Assembly (NCBI GenBank): GCA_025455065.1 | Contig: JALONG010000031.1 | Location: 1 to 51,126 of the forward strand | From: Candidatus Kapaibacterium sp. | GTDB taxonomy: Bacteria > Bacteroidota > Ignavibacteria > Kapaibacteriales > UBA4661 | Length of the DNA stretch: 51,126 nucleotides | Direction of reading: 5' to 3' | Shown here: positions 20,101 to 28,072 of the stretch, one piece after another | How positions within the stretch are numbered: the first letter of the stretch is position 1 | Layout: each line of letters opens with the position of its first letter | Notes under the pieces: generated by a model | Seen by the model: the letters and a program-made list of their open reading frames with translations, nothing else | The model's database searches: none | What the model was told of the DNA's origin: nothing | Made by a program: the position numbers and the translations under genes

Positions 20101-21229
20101 TAAGCGTAAACTGGGTTCGTAAACGCCCACCATCTTGAATTGAAATCGTTCCTGTTCCTCCAAAAGCAGCAGCTTCTACTTGCAATACACCGCTAACGGT
20201 TGTTGTCCCGTTCAAATTTACAGCACCGAAGCCACCTGTATAGATGACTGTTCCCTGAATGGCAAGTGACGTTCCTGCAATGGTCTGAAAATTGGAATAT
20301 ACGGTTTTGGTTTGCCCCTGTGAAACTGTGAGAGCTGCACCTACAGCATTGACTGTCAGATTATTGATGCCAAATGAAGAACCTAAAGAAAAAGCACCAC
20401 TGCGACTAATGGTTAAATTATTCAGCGCCGTTGCCGTCGAACCGCCTGTCGTTACGCGCAATCCACCCGTCAGCGCTCCTGTGCCACTAAAGGTGAGACT
20501 TCCAACGCCTGTGTTTGCTAGAAATGTCCCGTTTACCACATCTACGCTGCTGTTGAAGGTTATCCCGGGAGTACCGTTTATCAATTCGCACACACCATTT
20601 GACTGAAAAGCAAATGTACTGTTCATATTAAGCGTTGAATTATCAACGCGCAGCGTACTTGAACTCACCGTTACCTGCCCATTAAACGGCAAGCCGATAA
20701 AACCCGTAAGCGTAATTCCGGTTGTGGCAGTATTATGAAAAATCACATTTGCGGCGACACCCGCTCCGGGTAACTCTGTAACACCGGGTGAACGTGCTGT
20801 TGTCCCAGAAAAATACAGTGTTGAGCCTAAATTGTAATTGACAATTAACCCTACGCCTAAATTTGCAGCCCCGTCAATCCTTAACGTTCCGCCCGCATTC
20901 ACTGTCACATTCCCACCACCGGCTATTGTACCGACAACCGTCAGTTGTCCTCCTGACTGCACGGTAATAGTACCACCGTTCAGCAGCATCGTTCCATTGA
21001 CCACGGCGTGCCTTCCGCCTAAGACAATCATATTTTGTCCGGCGAAGTTTGCACCTCCAAAGCCTGCACCCAAGGCCTGTGGAGTAGTGTACCATGAAGA
21101 AGGCACGGCGGCATCCGTAAATCCGTCGAAAAAGTACAGTTGTGCATTCAGTTTGTTTGGCAATAATATATGTGCTATACATAAAACAACGGTCAAGACA
21201 ATGTATTTATGGAGTTTACAATAGTGCAT
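14102..21229 (-). CDS. Giant T9SS-exported protein with IPT/TIG repeats, LRRs, Ig/FN3 modules
   Basis: This roughly 2,375-residue protein is secreted (signal peptide ending HILLPNKLNAQ). It starts with a glycine- and threonine-rich beta-repeat region (about residues 30-700). A series of IPT/TIG immunoglobulin-like repeats follows, each with phrases like PSSGTTGTVVEIRGRNF and a GGTTTS end (about 720-1250). A block of ten or more leucine-rich repeats comes next (about 1370-1670, e.g. LRTLNLSGNPLVGAFP, IPASLGNLANLQEFDISQN). Then come an Ig-like module with GTYTCRV, an FN3-like module with NWRVRG, HYDIN/ASPM-like sandwiches, and a type A T9SS sorting domain (QPNPANNEM to QKFTVIH). The function is probably adhesion. 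ATG 21229 has an AAGG ribosome-binding site; TTG 21235 is an alternative start. Confidence 0.88.
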   Translation of the reverse strand: MHYCKLHKYIVLTVVLCIAHILLPNKLNAQLYFFDGFTDAAVPSSWYTTPQALGAGFGGANFAGQNMIVLGGRHAVVNGTMLLNGGTITVQSGGQLTVVGTIAGGGNVTVNAGGTLRIDGAANLGVGLIVNYNLGSTLYFSGTTARSPGVTELPGAGVAANVIFHNTATTGITLTGFIGLPFNGQVTVSSSTLRVDNSTLNMNSTFAFQSNGVCELINGTPGITFNSSVDVVNGTFLANTGVGSLTFSGTGALTGGLRVTTGGSTATALNNLTISRSGAFSLGSSFGINNLTVNAVGAALTVSQGQTKTVYSNFQTIAGTSLAIQGTVIYTGGFGAVNLNGTTTVSGVLQVEAAAFGGTGTISIQDGGRLRTQFTLNPNSPVQYSSPNATLEYFGTNTILPNAPPSTELNTTMDGSIVVSMSGAGQVRLNGNYTIRGNLSIAPASAANQPVLGLLSNSSLTLKGNVITQSGVPTLGVADPDEGTVSITLDSTSTTPITNFVLRPLTTNTGSGLVRNFTYNRPSTLTLAGNLLIGPESAFPNVITPTLNLRRGIIIPSVGNRVILLSSNATSLVGGSTSAYIQGVFQRSLRTSASSYFYPVGTGNQYMPITIINPVTAEPIADATPGVSITPQAGVAPGTSGTLGQIASFAQNGRVWTANLTTLTGVASFRVQLQDTNLVSSNVIALADNVSRDFRILPGILQGTQILTSTMPVGLPMMQSSLIFRIGNTTPAPNITAISPVIAGSGATILISGTNFLNVTRVGIGTTTAASYSVLSPTQIAAVLPASVVNDAGGGNAVRVNLNVTAQGGSTASVTTLTFVLPPTAISFTPTIGTPGTPVRIIGSRLGGTLYNEPPLVFFGGVPAQSVIVNSPTDITAFVPRNGTTGTIRISTPGGTTATLSTFTFVPPPRISEIVPSIAPERAIVTVNGTGFIQIFQARVGGVQTAFTQNSANRVSLLISTGATGVVELFTPAGIITSATIFTFAPPPRINLASPLIVGTGANIRLDGFGFVGIPTVEFGSVTAQSVSVATLTAMNVTVPINLSPGRYPITVSTPGGTTTSTFQITVVPAPIVTAFSPSSGTTGTVVEIRGRNFLASTVSNVRISGVTAANFRVVSDSLIIAESARISTDGTISVTALGGTSIGPGVFLNIAPPPAITGFQPIAATTGTLVTVFGNNFNDANVLQIVNDDAILTLQGFRVVTNGQLTFVMPPNATSGTLVIGTSGGFARSSSPITYLPPPSIFNVEPSFGQPGTTFVITGQNLTGTREVLIGAGSAIRVRQDSPNQLTVQIDSSARLGFDLPITIQAEQGTTRVNNIFSIVTDVQADSLALVETYRRTVGSGWRQNANWLTLRPIAEWIGVSTATSSADSTIRGRVIGLSLPQNNIQGTLPQALRFLTQLRTLNLSGNPLVGAFPQYIANYRRLETLNFSGMRLSGPLNDSIGALRNLAVFNLSNNTLSGIIPRALQNTSLRELNLSGNLLTDSVPAFLGSMSALRVLRLNTNRLSGTIPASLGNLANLQEFDISQNNLTGIFPDTLRSLRNISVFAASNNQFTGAVPMQILRSFENLRTLNLGNNQFTGTIPPELALQRRLRFLSLKNNLLSGNIPDNLSSLDSLEVLLLDSNTFSGALPASFENFSALTRLSIAGNQITVLPNLLRIRPLNNLNVASNKLDFGSIEPNALIDTLSIVPQDSIGDARRIGGIVSIPVRLSVNTPGTANRYQWFRQTPQGEIPVSAVLRDSSFIFAFTAASSGTYTCRVTNTLPELRGLTLFTRPIRIDSVGVPSMPREVPEPLFPLDSITNITTTASLSWTRTTDASIYDVQLVTGRDTLNVSVADTAFRLPGVRFETLYNWRVRGRNITGFTAWSVWNPFVTVARNVEIAAVIARFPRTPVSDEVRQDLTLISNTTATIFIQSLVVNDNESNFEPVSEIGANFPLQPGANIPVQIKFVPKTSGRKIASVTIRYRTVAGGEIKTLLLPNIIQGDATPLKVVDTDFDLVRVNRRTLAAVSLINRLPRSTSATGGANTNVITITGVEIESTPRNIFVPIAFQSPMYLGPGDTTALIIRCQPTTSGRLTGRIRVVGSFVPVGSTAPARDSSFGNLRANAVIAQPASDYFVEIALRPIRGQERAVPGARVNLQIYYTNARFPDSTNLADVRNLPSFQSMFGSLRFDRNVLSLMTNNVAENQPNSAPLNTISRSILFSSVPLSFFSRDGRHPLRRDSVLVDSIPCRVVAGTVTETPVLLEQLTWGRLGNRALKIFVEEAPTTSTFTATASRAGGTRLIAPAAPGLVLNALQPNPANNEMLVSFKTSANETIALEVLDMQGQVLKTIALGELSLGEHSSKIQTSGLPSGSYILRIKSETSSTTQKFTVIH

Positions 21230-21552
21230 AAACAAACCTTCGGTATGTTGAGTATTGTAGAAATAAAAGAGAAAAAAGACCTACGAATGTACGGTAAAAT
21301 CTGGAATTGAGAGGTTTTTCCGAAAAACGCTGTTGCTTGGTCGAAAAGATAGGCATTTTCTGAGGATTGACAAAAAAACTTCCTCCTATGAAGGAGAAAA
21401 TACCACAAAAGTAGTAGGTTTCTTTGGCAATTGGCAGAAATTTTTGTGTAAAAATACAACAATCACCCGCAAAGATGCTTCAATTCTATGACCTAACGAA
21501 AAAAAATTTGATAAACGGTAGTTTCTTTTGGGTAAACGGTAAACAATAAGAA
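21230..21552. other. Intergenic region upstream of the giant T9SS gene
   Basis: About 320 bp lie between two minus-strand genes. No gene is seen. It contains a perfect 15-bp palindrome, GTTTTTC-C-GAAAAAC (21314-21328), and an AAACGGTA direct repeat near 21515-21545, which are possible regulatory sites. It should hold the promoter of the giant gene. Confidence 0.4.
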
Positions 21553-22581
21553 TCATTCCTTCATTCCGAGCAAAAACTGCAAAGGCAGATATAATCGTTT
21601 CGCCCACGCACGTTCTGAATGATCTTCTCCAGCAAACTCTTTGGTCATCCACGATGATGCTGAATAATTTTTCTTTGTCATTATTTTGTCCACCACGATT
21701 TGATGAGGTTTGTAAAGGCTGTCTAAAGTTTTTGTGCCATAATCGAAGTAGATTGTATGAGTTTTGATGCTTTTTTGCCTTTGAGTAGGTAATTTTTCAA
21801 GAAGGTATTTCGCAATCATTCGAGGAATTACGCCATTGTTCCACCCGATATTTCCTATCCAGTGTGTTGAAAGACACGCAGCACCTCCAAAAATTTGAGG
21901 ATACTCACAAAGCGCATAGAGGGAAATCAATCCGCCCATGCTTGAACCTGCGATAAACGTGCTTTCACGGTTTGAATTTGTACGAAATGCACTGTCAATA
22001 AATGGCTTTAGTTCTTGCGTAAGGAATTTCAAATACGCATCCGATTGAACCTTATTTTGAAGCGCGGACTGTAACAAACTATCCTGCATTTTTTTTGGAA
22101 GGCGATAGAATACTTTTTTGGGAAAATATTCCGAATGGCGAGTTTTTCCCGTGTTCCAAATGCCAACTACGATGCAATTTTTGATAGCACCTTGCTGCAA
22201 TAACGCTGTCATTGTCTCATCAACACCCCATTCTTGCTTGTTCCATGTATTTGTGGAATCAAACAGCATTTGCCCGTCGTGCATATACAAGACTGCAAAT
22301 TTTTGAGCAGAATCTTTCACAAGGCTATCATAGGTTTGCGGCAGCCAAACATCTATATTTCGTGGCATCACAAAACGCGACGAAAATTGTTCAAATCGTA
22401 CAATCCTCCCCGATGCAGGTTTTGCCGGAGGTTGAGTAGATTGTGGCAATGATTGTTGAAAGGAAGTTCGCGCAAACGCGGATTCTTCTATTCCCACTGT
22501 ACAAAGCAGAAAAAAAACCACAAAACAAGGGAGAAGCAACGTTAGAATGGCACATCCAAATTGTTTGACTGAACGAATCAT
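21553..22581 (-). CDS. Secreted esterase D-type alpha/beta hydrolase
   Basis: The product (about 342 residues) has a signal peptide (FGCAILTLLLPCFVVFFLLC) and belongs to the putative esterase family PF00756 (enterochelin esterase/esterase D). Motifs are the FAVLYMHDGQMLFD strand with the oxyanion DGQ, the nucleophile elbow AGSSMGGL, and a C-terminal catalytic His in GEDHSERAW. It probably hydrolyses a periplasmic ester; siderophore or acyl esters are possible but not shown. The ATG at 22581 sits just before the signal peptide. A second ATG at 22641 overlaps the LD-carboxypeptidase stop (ATGGTAA) and would give translational coupling. The two genes are an operon. Confidence 0.85.
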   Translation of the reverse strand: MIRSVKQFGCAILTLLLPCFVVFFLLCTVGIEESAFARTSFQQSLPQSTQPPAKPASGRIVRFEQFSSRFVMPRNIDVWLPQTYDSLVKDSAQKFAVLYMHDGQMLFDSTNTWNKQEWGVDETMTALLQQGAIKNCIVVGIWNTGKTRHSEYFPKKVFYRLPKKMQDSLLQSALQNKVQSDAYLKFLTQELKPFIDSAFRTNSNRESTFIAGSSMGGLISLYALCEYPQIFGGAACLSTHWIGNIGWNNGVIPRMIAKYLLEKLPTQRQKSIKTHTIYFDYGTKTLDSLYKPHQIVVDKIMTKKNYSASSWMTKEFAGEDHSERAWAKRLYLPLQFLLGMKE

Positions 22582-22634
22582 CGCGAAAGAGATCAAATTT
22601 CCGTAAAGATTGATTGTAGAAACCTGTAGTAGGA

Positions 22635-23678
22635 TTACCATTGTACTGAAGGCTCAAGCAAGGTTATCTTTTTTGCATCGGCATCCACTTCTGCCATAAC
22701 GCCAATAGGCATTGTAAATTTTTCCTTGACATGACCAAGAGGAAAGTTTGCAATAACCGGTATTTTCAAGGGTGCAAGGCGAGAGCGCAATACTTCTTCC
22801 ATCGTTGTCACATAACTTGAATCCTCTGCTTCGGAAAACTGCCCCAAAACAATGGCTACACATTGCTGCAACTTGCCTGCAAGCCACAGTTGTGTCATCA
22901 TCCTATCAACTTTGTATGCTTTTTCACCGACATCTTCTAAAAACAGCACCGAACCTGAAAGATTAATGTCATATGGTGTTCCCATGAGTGCTGTAATGAG
23001 GGTTAAATTCCCTCCAATAATCCGTCCACGTGCCTTCCCGCCCGAATACGAAACAAGTTTTGTGCTATCCGAATACGAAAGTGGCTCAAAACGGGGCTTT
23101 CCAGTGCTTTCAGGATAAACCAAGGGTAAAAACCACTGCCGCGTAAAATCGTCTAGTTCCGCAGCAGCGACAGGACCATGAAAAGCGACCAAATTACACC
23201 GTTGATAAATCGTATTCACCAAAGCAGTAATATCGCTAAATCCACAAATCAACTTGGGATTCTGCTGAATTGCTTCAAAATCCAGCATCGGCAGTATCCG
23301 CATAACACCGTAACCACCACGAATACAGATGATACCACCAATATCCTTATTTTTTACAAACTCCATAAATTCCGCAGCACGGACTTCATCAGGGGCAGCT
23401 AAATAACTTGAACCAGCCATAACCGATTTCGCAATCACAGGCACTAACCCTATTCCCTCCAATGACTTCGTAAAACTCTTTACCTTGCGCTCAAAATCTT
23501 CTTTCGCTACACCGCTCGCGGGTGCGGGAATTCCGATTTTCATTCCCGGTTTGAGAGCAGGTGGCAGCGTGGGTGGAAAAAGGCGTTTTTCAGGTTGAGA
23601 TTGTGCGGCAAGACTGGGTGCGGCATAGAGGGACGAAGCAGCTGCTCCCAGTGTTGCTAGAAATGAGCGGCGTTTCAT
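22635..23678 (-). CDS. LD-carboxypeptidase (S66), Tat-exported
   Basis: This is a peptidoglycan tetrapeptide LD-carboxypeptidase or MccF-like S66 peptidase of about 347 residues. The start at 23678 gives a Tat signal, KRRSFLATLGAAASS, with cleavage near SLAAQ. Catalytic residues by comparison with E. coli LdcA are the Ser in CGFSDITAL (near residue 147), the Glu in LFLEDVGEK and the His in PLGHVKEKF. The RGGYG loop is present. The open frame continues upstream to 23852, but that extension is read through the antisense strand of a tRNA gene and is not real. Tat export suggests that the fold completes before transport. It is followed immediately by the esterase gene. Confidence 0.93.
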   Translation of the reverse strand: MKRRSFLATLGAAASSLYAAPSLAAQSQPEKRLFPPTLPPALKPGMKIGIPAPASGVAKEDFERKVKSFTKSLEGIGLVPVIAKSVMAGSSYLAAPDEVRAAEFMEFVKNKDIGGIICIRGGYGVMRILPMLDFEAIQQNPKLICGFSDITALVNTIYQRCNLVAFHGPVAAAELDDFTRQWFLPLVYPESTGKPRFEPLSYSDSTKLVSYSGGKARGRIIGGNLTLITALMGTPYDINLSGSVLFLEDVGEKAYKVDRMMTQLWLAGKLQQCVAIVLGQFSEAEDSSYVTTMEEVLRSRLAPLKIPVIANFPLGHVKEKFTMPIGVMAEVDADAKKITLLEPSVQW

Positions 23679-23707
23679 ATTTTTTTTCACAGGTGGTTTC
23701 ATAAAAT

Positions 23708-23739
23708 TTTGGTAATCCCAAAAAAATGTCCTAAATTTG
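23708..23739 (+). promoter_or_regulatory. Bacteroidota-type promoter of tRNA-Ser
   Basis: TTTG (23708-23711), a 20-bp spacer and TAAATTTG (23732-23739) fit the Bacteroidota sigma consensus TTTG/TAnnTTTG. The second box ends 19 nt before the mature tRNA. Confidence 0.55.
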
Positions 23740-23758
23740 TAGTCTTTCCATGAAAAAC

Positions 23759-23845
23759 GGAGAGGTGCCAGAGTGGTCGAATGGGCTCGCCTGGAAAGCG
23801 AGTGTACCGGAAACGGTACCAAGAGTTCGAATCTCTTCTTCTCCG
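23759..23845 (+). tRNA. tRNA-Ser (anticodon GGA)
   Basis: The 87-nt gene folds as a class II tRNA. The acceptor stem GGAGAGG pairs with CTTCTCC (one G-U). The anticodon stem CTCGC/GCGAG holds the loop CTGGAAA with anticodon GGA (serine, UCC/UCU codons). There is a long variable arm, GTACCGGAAACGGTAC, and a T-arm AAGAG-TTCGAAT-CTCTT. The discriminator is G73, as expected for serine. The 3' CCA is not encoded. Confidence 0.97.
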
Positions 23846-23851
23846 CATACA

Positions 23852-23887
23852 AAGGGCTTAAACACTTGAGTTTAAGCCCTTTTTTTG
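23852..23887 (+). terminator. Rho-independent terminator of tRNA-Ser
   Basis: A perfect 12-bp stem, AAGGGCTTAAAC (23852-23863) with GTTTAAGCCCTT (23870-23881), encloses a 6-nt loop and is followed by TTTTTTG. It begins 7 nt after the tRNA. Confidence 0.9.
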
Positions 23888-23929
23888 TTCACTGATGCAG
23901 TTTATTTTCAGGAGCAACAAACAGAACGT

Positions 23930-25390
23930 TTAATGTGCTTCGGTGCTTACGTGATGACGCGGTATCACCACAACAAACGTCGTGCCTTTGCCAATTTCAC
24001 TTTCCGCCCATATTCTTCCGCCGTGCAAATCTACAACTCGCTTCGTGATTGCCAAACCAACGCCGTGTGATGATTCACCTGCTGTCGGACGTGCGGAGAG
24101 TCGCTGGAAAAATCCGAATAATTTCTGCTTATCTTCTTCTGTCAAACCAGGTCCTTCGTCTTGCACCTCAAACCGAATCGCTTGTTGTGTTGCCATGACG
24201 CGAGTAGTAATCGTAGTTTCCGAGGGTGAATACTTGATAGCATTGGTTAAGAAGTTATCCAAAACCTGCTGCATCAACCCTTTATCTGCAACAAAATCAA
24301 AATTATCGCCTTTTGCTTGAACAATGATTTGCTGAAATTTATTTGTTGCTTTTTGATTATTGGAATCAATCACACGCTGCATCAATTCTTGCGCGTCGCA
24401 GCTTGCCTTGTTGATTTGAATACGACCCATTTCAAGGGCAGAACTCGCTAAAAGGCTCTCAATCAAATCAATCATCCGTTCACAAAGTTGGCGAATCATC
24501 GTACCAACTTCAGGAAATTCCTCTGCGGTAATATCACCGATTTCAATAAGTTTAATCGCTGCTAATACTGATGTAATCGGGCTTTTGAGGTCGTGGGAAA
24601 CGATGCTGAGAAGTTCGGTTTTCCGTGCATTTGCTTCTTCGGCTTTTTTGAGAGAACGTTGCACATCTTCCAAAGCAGCACGGATGCTTTCAACCATATG
24701 ATTAAACGTGTTCGCAAGCACTTCTACTTCGTCATTTGTGGTAATCTGCACTGTTGTTGATAAATCGCCGCCGGAAACTTTTTCTGCCGCACTTTCCAAG
24801 GTTTTAAGTGGCTTGACAAGGCGACCGCTTAAAATCAGCATTATCACTCCGCCCACAATGACGATTCCGGCACTCACTCCTAAAGCGATGTAGATACTTT
24901 GCCGTGCGTCTCTGGTAAGTTCATCACGACTAGTCCCCATAATAACCTGTCCTACCTTACGCCCTTGATACATTGCTGGTTCTGCGTGTAAAGCAACCTC
25001 ACCGACATCATAAATTTCTTTATTATCGGGCTTGACATCCGATTGAAGAATACGTGTTATATCGGTTGAGAGTGTGCGATATGTGGAATCAGGCTTGTAA
25101 CCCGCTATTTCCCTGCCTTCGAGATTATAAACCAGCACAAATTTCACCCCTGTAAGTTGCGGAAGGACTTCCAACGTTCTTTTCACGGCATCATCATCGG
25201 CAAATTCAAGTCCGGTAGAGGCATTGAAAGCCGTCATCTGTGCTGTAACTATAACTTTGTCGTTCAAATATTTGTTCATCTGAATCTTTTGCCGCTCAGG
25301 AAAAAACGCGGCAATAAAAACGGCAATGCTGACCAATAAGACAAGCACTAACGAAACAAATTTGAGTTGAATACCGAAACGACGTTTCAT
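23930..25390 (-). CDS. Membrane sensor histidine kinase with HAMP domain
   Basis: This is a 486-residue kinase. Helix 1 (about residues 10-30) and helix 2 (166-188) bracket a periplasmic sensor of roughly 135 residues that resembles a double or single Cache-like domain (FVLVYNLEGREIAGY). A HAMP domain (188-240) ending NDEVEVLANTFNHM leads through a coiled coil to HisKA with His266 (SIVSHDLKSPI). The HATPase_c domain has NAIKYSP, DEGPGLTEED, FGFFQRLSARPTAGE and GVGLAITKRV. No response regulator is adjacent. Its 3' end faces the tRNA-Ser terminator. Confidence 0.92.
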   Translation of the reverse strand: MKRRFGIQLKFVSLVLVLLVSIAVFIAAFFPERQKIQMNKYLNDKVIVTAQMTAFNASTGLEFADDDAVKRTLEVLPQLTGVKFVLVYNLEGREIAGYKPDSTYRTLSTDITRILQSDVKPDNKEIYDVGEVALHAEPAMYQGRKVGQVIMGTSRDELTRDARQSIYIALGVSAGIVIVGGVIMLILSGRLVKPLKTLESAAEKVSGGDLSTTVQITTNDEVEVLANTFNHMVESIRAALEDVQRSLKKAEEANARKTELLSIVSHDLKSPITSVLAAIKLIEIGDITAEEFPEVGTMIRQLCERMIDLIESLLASSALEMGRIQINKASCDAQELMQRVIDSNNQKATNKFQQIIVQAKGDNFDFVADKGLMQQVLDNFLTNAIKYSPSETTITTRVMATQQAIRFEVQDEGPGLTEEDKQKLFGFFQRLSARPTAGESSHGVGLAITKRVVDLHGGRIWAESEIGKGTTFVVVIPRHHVSTEAH

Positions 25391-25676
25391 AGCAGTTTAA
25401 GCATAGTAAAAATTGACGTGCGGTGAGCAGTAAATCATGTTGATGGGGCTTCGGAAGAAAAAAGAGGCTCCGCCTAAAGCAACGTTGATGCAACTATCCG
25501 AAGAATATAGAGACAATCTGATTACCACATCGCAAATTAGTAAAATAATTCTAAATCCCAACGCTATTCTTTACTTCACAAATTGTTTTTTCATACCGAT
25601 GGAAACTAAAAAACGCTACTTGAATGTGAAGATTTTAGAATACTTCTGCGTGATCTTACAATATCACAAGTACCAA
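25391..25676. other. Intergenic region upstream of the HAMP kinase
   Basis: This is 286 bp between the kinase start and the DUF5916 stop. I see no RNA gene or convincing ORF. A plus-strand open frame beginning at 25437 runs on antisense into the DUF5916 gene and was not accepted. Confidence 0.4.
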
Positions 25677-27941
25677 TTACAACTGCCGAATGAGCGTAAT
25701 TTTCGCAATCCCCTGCTGCTGAATCCTCCGCTCTATCATACCGTTTTGCAACGTGAAAGGCGCATCATTGCTATTGAAAACGATATACACAAACGACAAG
25801 GGCAGATATTCCCACGCAAGACGAACATTCCACACCGTGCGCTGTGCTGCGCTGTTCCACTGCGCAAAACCGATGAGTTGAAATTGCGGACTGAGCGCCA
25901 AGCGCGTGTTTACGCCAAGCAGATGTGTGTCGAAGGACGTTCCCACATCTAAACCTCCGCTTGCTTGAACTTGCTTTCCCAGTCCTTCAATGCGGTTAAA
26001 TTCGTAGTTTGCGCTGAGTTCGATATTAGGAATTGGCGCAACACGGAGCGCTGCAATAACGGTCATAAGCGAACCGTCAAAAAAACCACCTGTTTGGAAT
26101 CGTACATCTCCGGAAACTGCTGCCGATTGGTCGCTTGCGTAGCGAAAACGGTGCCGCGTGTAAGAATACAAGCCACTGCGCACAGGTACATCAAGCGGAT
26201 TAAACGAGCCATCCATACTCTGCCAGACTTGCTGGGGTCGGTATTCCACCGCCGAACCGTCTTGAAAATCAACGCTAAAAATACTCGCCTGCATATCCGC
26301 CTGCAAAAACCGCCCGTCCGAAGTCCAAAACGCATCAAAATCACCATCGGGGGAATAGCTCCGAATGAAGGCAGGAAGCCACGTTGGGCGTAAATCAAGT
26401 TCAAATGCGGGGTTCAGATTGATGAAATCTTCCAAACCCAGAAACCCCGTTCTGGTAGAATAATTTTTATCCATGTACTGCGCTACGATACCTGCATAGC
26501 CCCATGTATCGGTAAATCCAGACCACGCCGCACCCGCAAACCCTCGACCTCTGTCGGGGTCAAAACTCATGGAAGCCATGCCGTGAACAGCCCAAATTTG
26601 TGTTGGGCGAAAAATTCCGTCTATCGTTGCCGTGCCTGAAAATTCAGAATTGAAGCGCTCTCCGGCACTGTTGGTGTATGCGTCATCGCTGCGCATCGTT
26701 ACAAGCGCTCCAATGCGGCTTTGGTCGGAGATATTTTTCACATACCGCCCAACGCCAAACCACTTGGAGGGCGCATCAGCATTGCCGCGCTGACGCATTA
26801 CGATTGCCCCCACAGACTGCTCCGGCGTTTGCGAAATGAACCGCGCTCCGGCATCAATCGGCACAGTGTTGCCGTTATCATCCAAACCGATACTTCGGCT
26901 GAAAAACGGCTGAATACGGTCGTAACCGGTATAAAACAAACTTGCATTTTCCAGAAAAAATTGCCGCCGTTCCGGGAAAAAGACTGAAAAACGGCTTAAA
27001 TTCACAACTTGACGGTCTGCGTCAGCTTGGGCAAAATCGGTGTTTACCGTCAAATCCAGTACTGAATTTGGCGTAATTGCCCATTTCACTTCGCCGCCCA
27101 GCTTTGGTACACCAACGATTTCTTCCCGCTCTTTCGTTGTTCCAACAGCTTTCACCGTGCGCTGCATATCCAGCAAAATGTACGGATTCACTTGAATTGA
27201 TGCGCTCGGCGGAGGTGGTTCGATTCCCGTAAGCAATGCCTCATAAATCATTCTCGACGGGTCAAATGCACGTGGCACGGGCGGAAACGTGATAAATTCA
27301 TTGTTACGACGGATACCCCGCGAAAAAATAATACCGAATTGTTTTGCGCCCTCCGCATAACGAAGCGTCTTCCAAGGGATTGCCATTTCAACCGCCCAAC
27401 CGCTATCGCTTACACTGGTTTTCGCATACCACAGCGCATCCCAATTCACGTTTTCATCGTCTTCACCGCCATACATCCTGTCACTCTGCGCTCCGGCAGG
27501 CGTTACGAAAAAAGCGACAGAGGTGCGCTTATCCAAGTAAGCATCAATGTTGAAGCCGAAATAATCGTTTTGGTCAAGCGAAAAATCCCGTTGTAAATTT
27601 TGCAACCGCAAACCATACTTTTTCACTGAATCACGGTTAAATGCGAAAACGTAGAGATAATCAGCATCGTAAAGGATTCTCACCTCAGTTTCACCGCTTG
27701 CTTTTGCGCCTTGCACCGGATTTTGCTGCGTGAAGTTTTTGACAACGGGAGCAAGATTCCATGAGGCTTCCGAAGCAGTGCCGTCAATGACGATTTGCTC
27801 TAATGCCTGCGCAGACCCAATTTCAAGCGGCTTTTCGGGTGGTTCAAATGCTTCTTGGGCAAGAAGAGATTTTGAAGCAATAACGCCGATACAAAATACA
27901 AAGGCGCACCGGTGCTTTATTTGCTCGAATATCTTGAACAT
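25677..27941 (-). CDS. DUF5916 outer-membrane protein with CBM9-like N-domain
   Basis: The product (about 754 residues) begins with a signal peptide (FVFCIGVIASKSLLAQ). Next is a CBM9-like beta-sandwich (VIDGTASEASWNLAPVV, LYDADYLYVFAFNRDS, WAVEMAIPWKTLRY). A DUF5916 region follows, with the family phrases GGEVKWAITPNSVLDLTVN, DFAQADADRQVVNLSRF and FFPERRQFFLENASLF, and a C-terminal barrel-like part. Members are outer-membrane proteins of unproven function that often sit beside TonB-dependent receptors. Here it follows the receptor by about 130 bp and may be the last gene of the iron operon. The ATG at 27941 is chosen because it directly precedes the signal peptide; upstream ATGs such as 27971 add a charged leader. 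Confidence 0.88.
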   Translation of the reverse strand: MFKIFEQIKHRCAFVFCIGVIASKSLLAQEAFEPPEKPLEIGSAQALEQIVIDGTASEASWNLAPVVKNFTQQNPVQGAKASGETEVRILYDADYLYVFAFNRDSVKKYGLRLQNLQRDFSLDQNDYFGFNIDAYLDKRTSVAFFVTPAGAQSDRMYGGEDDENVNWDALWYAKTSVSDSGWAVEMAIPWKTLRYAEGAKQFGIIFSRGIRRNNEFITFPPVPRAFDPSRMIYEALLTGIEPPPPSASIQVNPYILLDMQRTVKAVGTTKEREEIVGVPKLGGEVKWAITPNSVLDLTVNTDFAQADADRQVVNLSRFSVFFPERRQFFLENASLFYTGYDRIQPFFSRSIGLDDNGNTVPIDAGARFISQTPEQSVGAIVMRQRGNADAPSKWFGVGRYVKNISDQSRIGALVTMRSDDAYTNSAGERFNSEFSGTATIDGIFRPTQIWAVHGMASMSFDPDRGRGFAGAAWSGFTDTWGYAGIVAQYMDKNYSTRTGFLGLEDFINLNPAFELDLRPTWLPAFIRSYSPDGDFDAFWTSDGRFLQADMQASIFSVDFQDGSAVEYRPQQVWQSMDGSFNPLDVPVRSGLYSYTRHRFRYASDQSAAVSGDVRFQTGGFFDGSLMTVIAALRVAPIPNIELSANYEFNRIEGLGKQVQASGGLDVGTSFDTHLLGVNTRLALSPQFQLIGFAQWNSAAQRTVWNVRLAWEYLPLSFVYIVFNSNDAPFTLQNGMIERRIQQQGIAKITLIRQL

Positions 27942-28072
27942 CTTGCCACAATACCGTATCAAAACGACCATGTTTCTTTTCAAAAGCTGAATAAAAAAGT
28001 GCAGACCGCAATAAACCTGTCTGCACAACCGATATAAACGAATGAGTTGAAAATACATTTTTTCTGGAACAG

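Noticed and set aside
21314-21328. 15-bp palindrome as a terminator for the giant gene's neighbour.
   Set aside because: A/T-rich stem without a following T-run, and located upstream rather than downstream of a gene end on the relevant strand.
23679-23852. 58-codon N-terminal extension of the LD-carboxypeptidase.
   Set aside because: It is read through the antisense strand of tRNA-Ser, whereas a Tat signal begins exactly at the ATG at 23678.
25437-25952. 171-codon plus-strand frame starting in the gap upstream of the HAMP kinase.
   Set aside because: More than half runs antisense through the well-supported DUF5916 gene, composition is unlike a normal protein and no motif is visible.
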